Source: CAWBQO01 sp963790965
GTDB taxonomy: Bacteria; Bacteroidota; Rhodothermia; Rhodothermales; DASSAV01
Assembly (NCBI GenBank): GCA_963790965.1
Contig: CAWBQO010000006.1
Span: 682,001-746,000 of the forward strand
Direction: 5' to 3'
Length of the DNA stretch: 64,000 bases
Shown: piece by piece, positions 26,593 to 35,241 of the stretch
How positions within the stretch are numbered: the first letter of the stretch is position 1
Layout of the letters: each line of letters opens with the position of its first letter
Notes under the pieces: model-generated
What the model was told of the DNA's origin: nothing
The model's input: the letters and a program-made list of their open reading frames with translations, nothing else
Databases searched by the model: none
Program-made: the position numbers and the translations under genes

Positions 26593-27018
26593 ATGCTGAA
26601 TCTTTTCATGACGCCGCTCCTCTGGGCGGCCCTTCTTCTGTTCGCCGCGCCGCAAGCGGCCGCTGAAGCCGAGGGCGGTTTCCTTCCAATGCTCGAGCTC
26701 TCGGGAGTCGGCATTCTGGTGGTTTTCGTTGCCCTCGTGATCACCGGCGGAGCCGTGGCGCTGCTGAGCTACTTCTTCAGCAAGCCCGACGTAAAGGAGG
26801 TTCACGAACCTTCAACGGCCTCTTACGGGATGGCCGCCGCGCCGGGGCAGTTGCCCTACCTCGACCGCCGAACGGTCGCGCTCATTTCCGCAGCCGCCGT
26901 GGCAGCCGTGGGGCGGCCCGTGCGCGTGCAGCGCATCACGTTCGTCAATCAGAACACCGTATCCGGCTGGTCCGAGGCCGGGCGGGTTCGCCTCCACACC
27001 TCGCATACTCTGAGATAA
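26593..27018 (+). CDS. mmdD: Decarboxylase gamma subunit (OadG/MmdD family)
   Basis: 141 residues. A signal-like N-terminal hydrophobic stretch (residues 8-22) and a second membrane helix (about 36-62, LSGVGILVVFVALVITGG) precede a short linker and a C-terminal segment RRTVALISAAAVAAVGRPVRVQRI, which is the conserved end of OadG-type subunits. The subunit holds the carboxyltransferase to the membrane beta subunit. The frame starts 12 bp after mmdA and ends 5 bp before the biotin carrier gene. Confidence 0.82.
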   Translation: MLNLFMTPLLWAALLLFAAPQAAAEAEGGFLPMLELSGVGILVVFVALVITGGAVALLSYFFSKPDVKEVHEPSTASYGMAAAPGQLPYLDRRTVALISAAAVAAVGRPVRVQRITFVNQNTVSGWSEAGRVRLHTSHTLR

Positions 27019-27023
27019 TCGCT

Positions 27024-27431
27024 ATGAGACTTCGCGTTACCGTAGAAGGCGTCGTTTACGACGTCGACGTAGAAATAATGGACGACAGCATGCACCCCGG
27101 CATGGGCACGCCTGCGCAGTCCGCCTCCTCGTCCCCCGCACCCGCTCCCGCGTCTTCGCAGGGAGGACCTCGTCCGGCCGCGCCCGCGCCTTCAGGCGAC
27201 AACGGCGGCGGCGAGAACGTTTGCAAAAGCCCGATCGCGGGCACCATCCTTCAAGTCAAAGCGAAGCCGGGACAGGTCGTGGCGCTCAACGAGGTCATCC
27301 TCGTGATGGAGGCGATGAAGATGGAAACCAACATTGCCTCACCGGTGGCCGGCACGGTTCGCGCCGTACTCGTCAACACCGGCGACACCGTCAAGCAGGG
27401 GCAGGTACTTGTAGAGTTCGATCATGCTTGA
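27024..27431 (+). CDS. mmdC: Biotin carboxyl carrier subunit
   Basis: 135 residues. N-terminal MRLRVTVEGVVYDVDVEIMD, a Pro/Ala/Ser-rich flexible linker (about 30-60) and a biotinyl domain with VMEAMKMETNI, where Lys99 is the biotin site. It shuttles carboxybiotin between the alpha and beta subunits. The stop overlaps the mmdB start by 8 bp. Confidence 0.95.
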   Translation: MRLRVTVEGVVYDVDVEIMDDSMHPGMGTPAQSASSSPAPAPASSQGGPRPAAPAPSGDNGGGENVCKSPIAGTILQVKAKPGQVVALNEVILVMEAMKMETNIASPVAGTVRAVLVNTGDTVKQGQVLVEFDHA

Positions 27432-28878
27432 AACCTTCCTGAACTTCATGGCAGGCTCCGGCTTCGGCCAGTTCCACTGGAGTAACGGAGTCATGCTGCT
27501 CATCGGCCTGCTGTTCATCTTTCTTGCGATCAAGAAAGGGTTCGAGCCGATGCTGCTCATTCCCATCGGGTTCGGCATTCTCATTGGCAACATTCCATAT
27601 AACGTTAACAACCTGAGCGTCGGCGTTTATGATGGGCCGGTGAGCGTGGAGGACCTGGCGTATTACACCACCGACAAACCAGTTGAAATCAATGGTATAG
27701 TCATCCCGCCGTACAGCCTCATCTATTCTCCCGAGGTGGAGAATAATCCGGTTCCCGCGCGTCCCTTCCTCTTTCGCGATCTCGCGGAGCAGGGACAGGT
27801 CGCGATGGTGAACACGAAGGTGAAGATGTACCTGCGCGGAGAGGGCAATTTCCCGGGCATCACCAACATCGAACAGGGCCGCCGGCTGCTAACGGTTGAG
27901 CAGACCCGCGACGACCGGTACCCGATCGTCATTCAGTCGAGCCAGCTCGATCCGTGGCAAGCCGGCGTCTTCTGGATGCTCTTTCGAGGCGTTGAGTGGG
28001 GCTTCTTTCCTCCCTTGATCTTCCTCGGCATCGGCGCGCTGACGGACTTCGCGCCGCTGCTCGCCAATCCGAAGGCGATCTTGCTCGGCGCGGCCGCCCA
28101 GCTCGGTATCTTCGGCGCGCTCCTCGGCGCGACCTGGTTCGGCTTCGCGCCGCAAGAAGCGGCGTCCATCGGCATCATCGGCGGCGCGGACGGCCCGACG
28201 GCCATCTTCCTTTGCACGAAGCTGGCTCCGGACCTTCTCGGCGCGGTGGCACTCTCGGCCTACTCGTACATGGCCATGGTGCCCATCATCCAGCCGCCCA
28301 TCATGAAGCTCATGACGACGAAGAAGGAGCGCCTGATACGGATGGAACCGCCAAAAGACGTTTCGCGGACGCTGCGGGTCATCTTCCCGGTCGCCGGATT
28401 CATCTTGACGGCGTTTATCGCCAACGGCGCGTTGCCGCTGCTCGGGATGCTCTTCTTCGGCAACTTGCTTAAGGAAAGCCTCGTGACGGAGCGCCTCGCG
28501 AAGACGGCCAGCACGTCCTTCATCGACATCATCACGATCCTTCTGGGCGTGACCGTCGGTGCAAAGACGCAGGCGGCCACCTTCCTGACGCCGCAGACGA
28601 TCTATATCTTCATCCTTGGTGTCATCGCCTTCAGCGTATCGACGGCCGGCGGATTGCTTTTCGCCAAGCTGATGAATGCGGTCTCCAAAACGAAGATCAA
28701 CCCGCTCATCGGCGCAGCGGGCGTCTCGGCCGTGCCGATGGCGGCGCGCGTCGTCCAGCGGGTGGCGCACAATGAAGATCCGCAGAATTTTCTGCTGATG
28801 CACGCCATGGGGCCAAACGTTGCCGGCGTGATCGGCTCCGCCGTAGCCGCCGGTGTGCTACTTTCGTACTTCTCGTAA
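27424..28878 (+). CDS. mmdB: Na+-translocating decarboxylase beta subunit
   Basis: 484 residues, polytopic membrane protein. FFPPLIFLGIGALTDFAPLLANPK and GIIGGADGPTAIF carry the Asp residues that bind Na+ in the oxaloacetate/methylmalonyl-CoA decarboxylase family; later helices end in MHAMGPNVAGVIGSAVAAG. It breaks carboxybiotin down to CO2 and drives Na+ export. An insertion of roughly 110 residues (about 65-175) between early helices makes it longer than the usual 375-435 residues. Confidence 0.94.
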   Translation: MLETFLNFMAGSGFGQFHWSNGVMLLIGLLFIFLAIKKGFEPMLLIPIGFGILIGNIPYNVNNLSVGVYDGPVSVEDLAYYTTDKPVEINGIVIPPYSLIYSPEVENNPVPARPFLFRDLAEQGQVAMVNTKVKMYLRGEGNFPGITNIEQGRRLLTVEQTRDDRYPIVIQSSQLDPWQAGVFWMLFRGVEWGFFPPLIFLGIGALTDFAPLLANPKAILLGAAAQLGIFGALLGATWFGFAPQEAASIGIIGGADGPTAIFLCTKLAPDLLGAVALSAYSYMAMVPIIQPPIMKLMTTKKERLIRMEPPKDVSRTLRVIFPVAGFILTAFIANGALPLLGMLFFGNLLKESLVTERLAKTASTSFIDIITILLGVTVGAKTQAATFLTPQTIYIFILGVIAFSVSTAGGLLFAKLMNAVSKTKINPLIGAAGVSAVPMAARVVQRVAHNEDPQNFLLMHAMGPNVAGVIGSAVAAGVLLSYFS

Positions 28879-28906
28879 GGCCATGCGGTCCGTTGGTCGT
28901 GGAACA

Positions 28907-28951
28907 GGGCGGCCCCGTGGCTGGTCGATAGAACCAGTCTCGGGGCCGCCT
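28907..28951 (+). terminator. Strong stem-loop after mmdB
   Basis: GGCGGCCCCG (28908-28917) pairs exactly with CGGGGCCGCC (28941-28950); an inner CTGGT/ACCAG stem adds to it. No T-tract follows, so it may act as a partial terminator or an mRNA 3-prime end barrier between the decarboxylase genes and the CoA-transferase gene. Confidence 0.6.
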
Positions 28952-29018
28952 CCCACACCGGACAAAAGGGAAGCCTTAAAACGACTTTTTTCTACGAACA
29001 ACGGATAAACCGTACAAA

Positions 29019-30503
29019 ATGAACACCTTCGGATCCATTCCAGTTATTACCGCTGAAGAGGCGGCGGAGATGATTCCGCACGGCGCGCTCGTTGCCTTCG
29101 CGGGATTCACAGCATCCGGCGCGGTAAAGGCCGTCCCGGAAGCGCTCGCGGCCCGCGCCAGGGCGCTTCATGAGGCAGGCGAAGACTTCAAGATCCGTCT
29201 CCTCACCGGCGCTTCGACCGGTCGGCAGATCGACGAAGCCCTCGCGCAGGCAGACGCAATCTCCTGGCGCGCGCCGTACCAGTCCGCCAAGACGCTCCGC
29301 GGCAAGATCAACCATCAGGAAGTGGAGTTCGTGGATATGCACCTCTCGCATGTCCCCCAGATGATCGAGTTCGGCTTCTTCGGCGATATCAGCGTGGCCG
29401 TAGTGGAGGCCATCGACGTGACCTCGGACGGGCGCGTCTTCCTCTCCACCTCGGTTGGCGCCTCGCCCACCATGCTGCGCCATGCCGATAAGATCATCGT
29501 TGAGGTGAACCGGCACCATTCGAGCCGCCTGTGGGAGATGCACGACATCGCCATTTTGCCCCCACCGCCCAACCGCAGCCCGATTCCGATTCACGATCCG
29601 CTGTCTCGCATGGGAACGCCTTACGTTTCCGTCGATCCGAAGCGGATCGTGGGCATCGTGGAGACGAATCTGCCGGACGACCTTTCACCGCTCGGGGAAA
29701 TGGACGCGACGAGCGAAGGTATCGCCGGCCACGTCGTCAAGTTCCTGCTCGACGAGATGAGCGCCGGGCGCATTCCGCCGGAGTTCTTGCCCCTGCAGGC
29801 GGGCGTAGGCAACGTGTCGAACGCCGTGATGTCCGGCCTTGGCAACTCGGATGTGCCACCGTTCTCCATGTATAGCGAGGTTTTTCAGGATTCGCTGGTG
29901 GACCTGATGTACAACGGGCGGTTGCTCGGAGCCTCCACCACGAGCCTCACGCTGAGCAATGACCTCATGCAGCGCGTGTTCGACGACATGAACTTCTTCA
30001 GTCGCCGCATCGTGCTGCGTCCGCAGGAGCTGTCGAACAACCCGGGCGTCATCCGGCGGCTCGGTGTGATTGCGATCAACACCGTGCTGGAGATGGACAT
30101 CTACGGCAACGCCAACTCGACGCACGTTGCAGGCACGCAGCTCATGAACGGCGTCGGCGGCTCCGGCGACTTCGTGCGCAACGCTTACCTGTCCATTCTC
30201 GTGTGCCCGAGCACGGCCAAGGGCGACAAGATCTCCTCCGTCGTACCGATGGTGAGCCACGTCGACCACAACGAACACTCGGTGCAGGTTCTCGTGACCG
30301 AGCACGGCCTCGCCGACCTGCGCGGCCTCGGGCCGATTGCGCGAGCGCACACGATTATCAACAAGTGCGCCGACCCGAAGTACCGCGATTATCTGAACGC
30401 CTACCTTAAGGAAGGCCGCATGGGCCACATTCGCCACGACCTGACGAAGTGCTTCGAGCTGCACCGCAATCTCGTCGAAACCGGCCAGATGCTCCCAAAC
30501 TGA
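29019..30503 (+). CDS. Succinate/acetate/propionate CoA-transferase (Cat1 family)
   Basis: 494 residues, class I acetyl-CoA hydrolase/transferase family. GFTASGAVKAVPEAL, GASTGRQID, QAGVGNVSNAVM and MYSEVFQDSLVDL (with the Glu expected to form the CoA thioester) are family motifs, followed by NGVGGSGDFVRNAY. In a propionate pathway it would move CoA between propionyl-CoA and succinate, or use acetate. It lies 140 bp after mmdB on the same strand, separated by a stem-loop. Confidence 0.88.
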   Translation: MNTFGSIPVITAEEAAEMIPHGALVAFAGFTASGAVKAVPEALAARARALHEAGEDFKIRLLTGASTGRQIDEALAQADAISWRAPYQSAKTLRGKINHQEVEFVDMHLSHVPQMIEFGFFGDISVAVVEAIDVTSDGRVFLSTSVGASPTMLRHADKIIVEVNRHHSSRLWEMHDIAILPPPPNRSPIPIHDPLSRMGTPYVSVDPKRIVGIVETNLPDDLSPLGEMDATSEGIAGHVVKFLLDEMSAGRIPPEFLPLQAGVGNVSNAVMSGLGNSDVPPFSMYSEVFQDSLVDLMYNGRLLGASTTSLTLSNDLMQRVFDDMNFFSRRIVLRPQELSNNPGVIRRLGVIAINTVLEMDIYGNANSTHVAGTQLMNGVGGSGDFVRNAYLSILVCPSTAKGDKISSVVPMVSHVDHNEHSVQVLVTEHGLADLRGLGPIARAHTIINKCADPKYRDYLNAYLKEGRMGHIRHDLTKCFELHRNLVETGQMLPN

Positions 30504-30526
30504 CGCGCGCCGCCACCGACGAGCAA

Positions 30527-30565
30527 AGCGCCCACCCCGATCCTTCGGAGTGGGCGCTCCTTTTA
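30527..30565 (+). terminator. Intrinsic terminator after the CoA-transferase
   Basis: AGCGCCCAC (30527-30535) pairs exactly with GTGGGCGCT (30550-30558), followed by CCTTTTATG. It ends the propionate cluster. Confidence 0.85.
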
Positions 30566-30672
30566 TGTATGCCAACGCCCGTTTCCCCCACCCCGCGCTG
30601 CGCCCGCCCCACCCCGCGCCGCGGCCGGTATGGAAGAATGGACGCAGAGGCGCAGAGACGCAGAGGGTTCGG

Positions 30673-30830
30673 GAGGCCGTTGAAATATCGGAAAGCGCAT
30701 CATGTAGCTGACGATGTGGACCGAAGCACCAACGCAACCTCCCCCTCGAGGGGGATTCAAGGGGGTGTTAGTCAGCATTCCAGCTGCGCACAAATGTGTG
30801 TAAATCTGTGATGTACCCCACCAATAGTAT
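30673..30830 (+). repeat. MITE-like dispersed element, copy 2 of 5
   Basis: Starts GAGGCCGTTGAAAT and carries the central CCCCCTCGAGGGGG palindrome followed by ATTCAAGGGGGTGTTAG. The right end is degenerate: only CACCAATAGTAT remains of the usual terminus, so this copy looks decayed. Confidence 0.72.
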
Positions 30831-30956
30831 CGTAGGTGTAGGCGCAGGCGCGATTGCGGATAAGGGCGCGGCGCGGGTCGGGGCAGGACGTAAGGGCACG
30901 ATGTATCGTTTCCCTACAAGGTCGCCACCTACCATCATCCTCCATTCCCCCGGAGT

Positions 30957-31352
30957 GTCATCCTGAGCGCACCGAAGAATCTGTGCTTACGGGAGCCTGA
31001 GATTCTTCGCTTCGCTCAGAACGAAACGCTGGGAGGGCGATGCCTTCCCGGTGCTCATCCCGTTCCCGCCTTCTCCGTCCCCCCAGACTGTCATCCCGAC
31101 CAAGGCGGCGCTGCCGGCCCACATCATGAGACCACCTCCTCCGCCGCCGCGCGGAGGGACCTCCTACCCAAGCAAAGAACACCCGCCGACACCCACCCGC
31201 TCCCTCCTCGACTTCCCGAGCGCACCGAAGAATCTGTGCTTACGGGAGCCTGAGATTCTTCGCTTCGCTCAGAATGACACGCGGGGAGGGTGATGCCTTC
31301 CCGGTGCTCATCCCGCTCCCGCCTTCTCCGTCCCCCCCGGCTGACATCCCGA
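30957..31352. repeat. Tandemly duplicated hairpin repeat, 253-bp period
   Basis: A block of about 130 bp beginning at 30965 recurs at 31218 with few changes, offset 253 bp throughout. Each copy begins with a large hairpin: GAGCGCACCGAAGAATCT pairs with AGATTCTTCGCTTCGCTC apart from a 3-base mismatch. The second part, TTCCCGGTGCTCATCCCG, is also shared. Related fragments lie at 5921-6175 and 57551-57672. Confidence 0.75.
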
Positions 31353-31486
31353 TCCCACCGAAGGATCTCTCCTTACCGCGGCCTGAGAATGGTCCTCTTC
31401 CTTCCTCTGCCCAAAACGGCAGCGAGCGAGGGCACCGGCCGGGTACCCTCGCTCGCTGTTCTCAGACGCTGCCCAAAGCCCTCGGC

Positions 31487-34400
31487 TCAGCCGCAGCCGC
31501 TCGTGGAGCCGCAGTTCGGGCACGAGTAGCAGCTTCCGGCGCGCACCGTTATCGAGCCGCAGTTGGAGCACGCGGGCGCGTCCTCCTGGTTGGCAAACGC
31601 CGCCTTGCTTTCACGCACCACGTGCTCACCGCTCGTCGCCGCCATGAACGCTTCTATGGTGCTGCCGACGAGAGACGAAACGATCTCGCCGGGCTTGTCG
31701 AACGTGATCTCGAGCTGCTCGGTGTCCTCCGCCGGGCCGCTGCGGCTCACCACTTCCGCAACGGCGTCATGAGGGTTTACGGGTTCCTCCTCGCGCGGCT
31801 GCCCGAGAAACTTGATGGAAATGTACCGGAAGATATAGTCCATGATGGACTTGGCGATCGGGACCTCCTTGTTGTTCGTGAAGCCCGCCGGCTCGAAACG
31901 CATATGGCAGAACTTGTTGCACAGGTCCTCAACCGGCACGCCGTACTGAAGCGCAATCGAAATGGCCGTCGCGAAAGCGTCCATCATGCCCGAGACCGTG
32001 GAGCCTTCCTTCGCCATCGTAATGAAGATCTCGCCCGGCATTTTCGTGTCGGGATAAAGCCCGACCGTCAGGTAGCCCTCATGCCCGGCAATCGAGAACT
32101 TGTGCGTGAGCGAGGGCCGCTCGTCGGGAAGGCGCTTGCGGACGGGCTTGTAGACGATCTTTTCGACCACCTTCTCGATGACGCGGGCCACTTCGGGTTC
32201 GATGGTAGCGCCGTCGCCCGAGGCCTTCGCCTTGGTGTTGCCTCCTTTCGAGGTGGCGAGCGGCTGGCTTCGCTTGGAGTTCTCACGGTAGATGGCGACC
32301 GCCTTCAGTCCCAGCTTCCATCCTTGCGTGTAGGCGTCCATGATCTCCTCGACCGTGGTGCTCTCGGGCATGTTGACGGTCTTGCTGATCGCGCCGCTGA
32401 TGAACGGCTGCACCGCCGCCATCATCTTGATGTGCCCGCTGTGATGGATGAAGCGTTGACCCTGGTACGGCTTGAACGCGCAGTCGAACACGGAAAGGTG
32501 CTCTTCTTTGAGGAACGGAGCGCCTTCGATGGTGTCGTTCGCGTCGATGAAGTCGAGGATGCCCTTCCGCTCGGCCTCCGGGTAGCCGAGGTGGCGGAGG
32601 GCGTCCACCACGGTGCCGTTGACGATCTTGAGCATGCCGTCGCCCTTGCCGGCGAGCAGCTTGTACTTGACGAGCGCGATGTCCGGCTCGATGCCCGTCG
32701 TATCGCAGTCAAGGGCGAAGGCGATGGTGCCGGTTGGGGCGAGGACGGTGGCCTGCGCGTTGCGGTAGCCGTAGCGCTCGCCCAGCGCCACCATGCGATC
32801 GGCCGACTCGCGGGCGGCCTGCCGCAGATAAGCCGGGCAAGAGGGGTCGATCTCCTCGACGGCGTCGCGGTGCATCCGCATCACATGGAGCATCGGCTCG
32901 CGGTTTTCGGCGAAAGCTTCAAATGGACCTATCTCCGGGTTTGCCGCGATCTCAGCCGAACGCGCGTAGGCCTCCGCGTGTTCGATGGCCATCACGGCAG
33001 CCGCAACGGCGCGGCCCTCGTCGGAGTCGTAAGGGACGCCCATGGACATGAGCAGCGCGCCGAGGTTGGCGAAGCCGAGGCCGAGTGGGCGGAAGCGGTG
33101 GGAGTTCTCTGATGTGTCCTTTGACGGATATCCCGCGTTATCCACCAGAATCTCCATCGCGGTTATGAAAATGCGAGTGGCCGCGCGCAGCCGCTCCACG
33201 TCGACCGTGCCGTCGGGGTTCTGGAACTTACGAAGGTTCAGGCTGGCCAGGTTGCAGGAGGTGTCGTCCAAGAACATGAACTCGCTGCACGGATTCGAAG
33301 AGTTGATCGGGCCGCTGTTCTTGACGGTGTGCCACTTCTGAATCGTGTCTTCGTACTGAAGGCCCGGATCGCCGCATACGTGCGTTCCCTCCGCGATCTT
33401 CTGCAGCATCCGGGTGGCATCCTCCTCGGCAACCGGCTCCCCGGAAGTGACGGAACGCAGCGCAAAGGCCTCGCCCGATTCGGCCGCCTGCATGAACTCG
33501 TCTGTCACGCGCACGGACTGGTTGACGTTCTGGAACGCCACGCTTCCGTATGCCGGTCCGTTGAAGGAGCCGTCGAAGCCCTGCTCGATGAGCGCCCACG
33601 CTTTCCGCTCCTCGTCCTGCTTGGCCACGACGAACTCCATAATGTCCGGGTGCCACACTTTGAGCGTCTGCATGATGGCGGCCCGCCTCGTCTTGCCGCC
33701 GCTCTTGATGGTCGCTCCGGTGGCGTCCTGGACGCGCATGAAGGAGACCGGGCCGGACGGCTGCCCGCCACCGGAGAGCTTCTCGAGCGAGGAGCGCAGC
33801 TTAGACCAGTCGGCACCGACGCCCGATCCGTATTTGAACAGTCGCGCGCTCTCGCCCATGAGCTGCCAGATGTCGTCTATCGAGTCCTCGACGGAGATGA
33901 TGAAGCAGGCGGAGGCTTGCGGGCGCTCGTACGGGTCGGCGGGAAGAGACTGCCGGCTCTTCTCGTCCCAGCCCCAGATGGTCTTGCCGCCCGAGTCGCG
34001 GACGCCGTACTGGTGGTGCAGGCCAACGTTAAACCAGACGGGAGAATTGAACGCCCCGTACTGGTTTACGCAGAGCCAGGTCAACTCGTCGTAGAAGCGG
34101 TCGCCGTCTTCCTGAGAGGCAAAATACCCCTGCTCCGCCCCCCAGTCCGCAATCGTTCGCGTGACGCGGTGGAGAAGCTGCTTGAGCGAGGATTCGCGGC
34201 CGCCGTCGGCAGGATCTTGCCCGCTTCGCGATACTTCGCCGTAGAAGTACTTGCTCGCGACAACGTTCGTCGCAAGCAGACTCCAAGCCGCCGGAAACTC
34301 GACGTCCCTTTGCTCAAAGATCGCAACGCCCTTGTGGTTGCGGATGCTCGCCTCGCGCCGTTCCCACTGGAGGGAATCGAAGGGGTGTTTTCCTTCCTCC

Positions 34401-34513
34401 GAGAACGTCCGCTCGACGCGCAGGCCCTCTTCGGGAGCCGCGCCGGCACGGCTGATGGTTGCGGCGGCGTCGCCGGGGAAGAGCAGTTCCCCCTTGTTCT
34501 TTTCTTCTGTCAT
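31487..34513 (-). CDS. nrdJ: Adenosylcobalamin-dependent ribonucleotide reductase (class II)
   Basis: 1008 residues. NSGPINSSNPCSEFMFLDD contains the active-site NPCSE (Cys about 409), with TSCNLASLNL after it; FNSPVWFNVG, APTGTIAFALDCDTTGIEP and FKPYQGQRFIHHSGHIKMM are also conserved. The C-terminal half carries a flexible region (about 745-790) and a domain ending in two Cys pairs (CSNCG...CPNCGSTSGCG) for re-reduction by thioredoxin. It reduces ribonucleotides with or without oxygen using B12 as radical source. No B12 riboswitch is visible upstream. Confidence 0.95.
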   Translation of the reverse strand: MTEEKNKGELLFPGDAAATISRAGAAPEEGLRVERTFSEEGKHPFDSLQWERREASIRNHKGVAIFEQRDVEFPAAWSLLATNVVASKYFYGEVSRSGQDPADGGRESSLKQLLHRVTRTIADWGAEQGYFASQEDGDRFYDELTWLCVNQYGAFNSPVWFNVGLHHQYGVRDSGGKTIWGWDEKSRQSLPADPYERPQASACFIISVEDSIDDIWQLMGESARLFKYGSGVGADWSKLRSSLEKLSGGGQPSGPVSFMRVQDATGATIKSGGKTRRAAIMQTLKVWHPDIMEFVVAKQDEERKAWALIEQGFDGSFNGPAYGSVAFQNVNQSVRVTDEFMQAAESGEAFALRSVTSGEPVAEEDATRMLQKIAEGTHVCGDPGLQYEDTIQKWHTVKNSGPINSSNPCSEFMFLDDTSCNLASLNLRKFQNPDGTVDVERLRAATRIFITAMEILVDNAGYPSKDTSENSHRFRPLGLGFANLGALLMSMGVPYDSDEGRAVAAAVMAIEHAEAYARSAEIAANPEIGPFEAFAENREPMLHVMRMHRDAVEEIDPSCPAYLRQAARESADRMVALGERYGYRNAQATVLAPTGTIAFALDCDTTGIEPDIALVKYKLLAGKGDGMLKIVNGTVVDALRHLGYPEAERKGILDFIDANDTIEGAPFLKEEHLSVFDCAFKPYQGQRFIHHSGHIKMMAAVQPFISGAISKTVNMPESTTVEEIMDAYTQGWKLGLKAVAIYRENSKRSQPLATSKGGNTKAKASGDGATIEPEVARVIEKVVEKIVYKPVRKRLPDERPSLTHKFSIAGHEGYLTVGLYPDTKMPGEIFITMAKEGSTVSGMMDAFATAISIALQYGVPVEDLCNKFCHMRFEPAGFTNNKEVPIAKSIMDYIFRYISIKFLGQPREEEPVNPHDAVAEVVSRSGPAEDTEQLEITFDKPGEIVSSLVGSTIEAFMAATSGEHVVRESKAAFANQEDAPACSNCGSITVRAGSCYSCPNCGSTSGCG

Positions 34514-35241
34514 GGCGTTCGTTGATGGCTTTGGCCCGGATCGTGTCCCGGCGGCCGGCCGTGTTTCGGAGAGCGCGCGCCCCGGCCGGAGGCGCTAAAA
34601 TAGAATAGGTGAGCGAACTCGCGAGACCTGCATAACGGATCACCCCTTCTTCAGGGCACATCCGCGCACGGCCGGCCGTGTCTGCGGGGTACTAATTAAG
34701 CCCGGATCGACCGGCTTTGCAAGCCTTTTTTATCCACGATTCTCAAGCCCGGTGTGGATAACTCCGGGGCGTGCTAAGATGATTAAACAGCGCAAGATGC
34801 GCCCACATCGCAACGCCCACGCGCAAGGCAAGGCCGTTGTGTATCGGACGTGCAAGAAGAGCGCGTAAGGGTCCGCCCCACGCGCAATCCTCAAAGAGGA
34901 AGCGGCGCGCAATAGCGGTCCTATTCCCGCAGCCGTCCGGAAAAGGTAAACCGTTATAGCCCGCGATAGATGGCACAGCCCGCGACCACCGCAAAGCCGG
35001 GAACCGAAAAGTTGCATAACGCCCAGGGCCGGAGGGCCGCACGCTCGGAATGCCGTACGGCCGCCGCACCACTGAATCAACGCAGATGAAAATATTCTTT
35101 CATCTAAATGAAATTCGGAGCCTTAATGTTCGGTCGTACCCCTCGATACTTAAGGCCTCGTAAGCATCAAACGGACATCGGTTTAGCCGGTGGGCGGAGA
35201 GTGCATATCCACGATTCATTGCTTTTTCGTACAAACCTGTC
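34514..35241. other. Long divergent control region of nrdJ and barrel/MCP genes
   Basis: 728 bp with no supported gene; open frames of about 110 residues on the minus strand have no protein-like features. A 13-bp sequence CGGCCGGCCGTGT occurs at 34552 and 34669. DnaA-box-like sites are listed separately. TATCCACGATTC at 34732 recurs exactly at 35207. An AT-rich stretch lies near 35088-35115. No riboswitch consensus was found. Confidence 0.5.
34730..34761. promoter_or_regulatory. Inverted pair of DnaA-box-like sites upstream of nrdJ
   Basis: TTATCCACG (34730-34738) and, inverted, TGTGGATAA (34753-34761; its complement TTATCCACA is the exact DnaA-box consensus) are 14 bp apart, 217-248 bp upstream of nrdJ. 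DnaA boxes control nrdAB in Escherichia coli, so replication-linked control of nrdJ is a reasonable hypothesis. Confidence 0.4.

Larger units (their letters stand above)
30566..31486. other. Repeat-filled intergenic region
   Basis: About 920 bp between converging genes with no credible coding frame. It contains ACGCAGAGGCGCAGAGACGC (30640-30659), a low-complexity repeat type also known elsewhere, MITE-like copy 2, and a duplicated hairpin block. It seems to be an accumulation site for small repeats. Confidence 0.6.

Noticed and set aside
30957..31352. CRISPR array
   Set aside because: Only two long copies with a 253-bp period; no short regular repeats with unique spacers and no cas genes.
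31274..33112. 612-codon open frame opposite nrdJ
   Set aside because: Arg/His/Val-rich antisense translation without domains; nrdJ on the minus strand is unquestionable.
34514..34760. Cobalamin riboswitch before nrdJ
   Set aside because: No B12 box or aptamer core found on the minus strand.
34730..35080. About 110-codon minus frames upstream of nrdJ
   Set aside because: No ribosome site, low protein character, and they overlap DnaA-box-like and repeated sites.
34514..35241. Replication origin
   Set aside because: Only two or three box-like sites and no dnaA, dnaN, rpmH or gidA neighbours.
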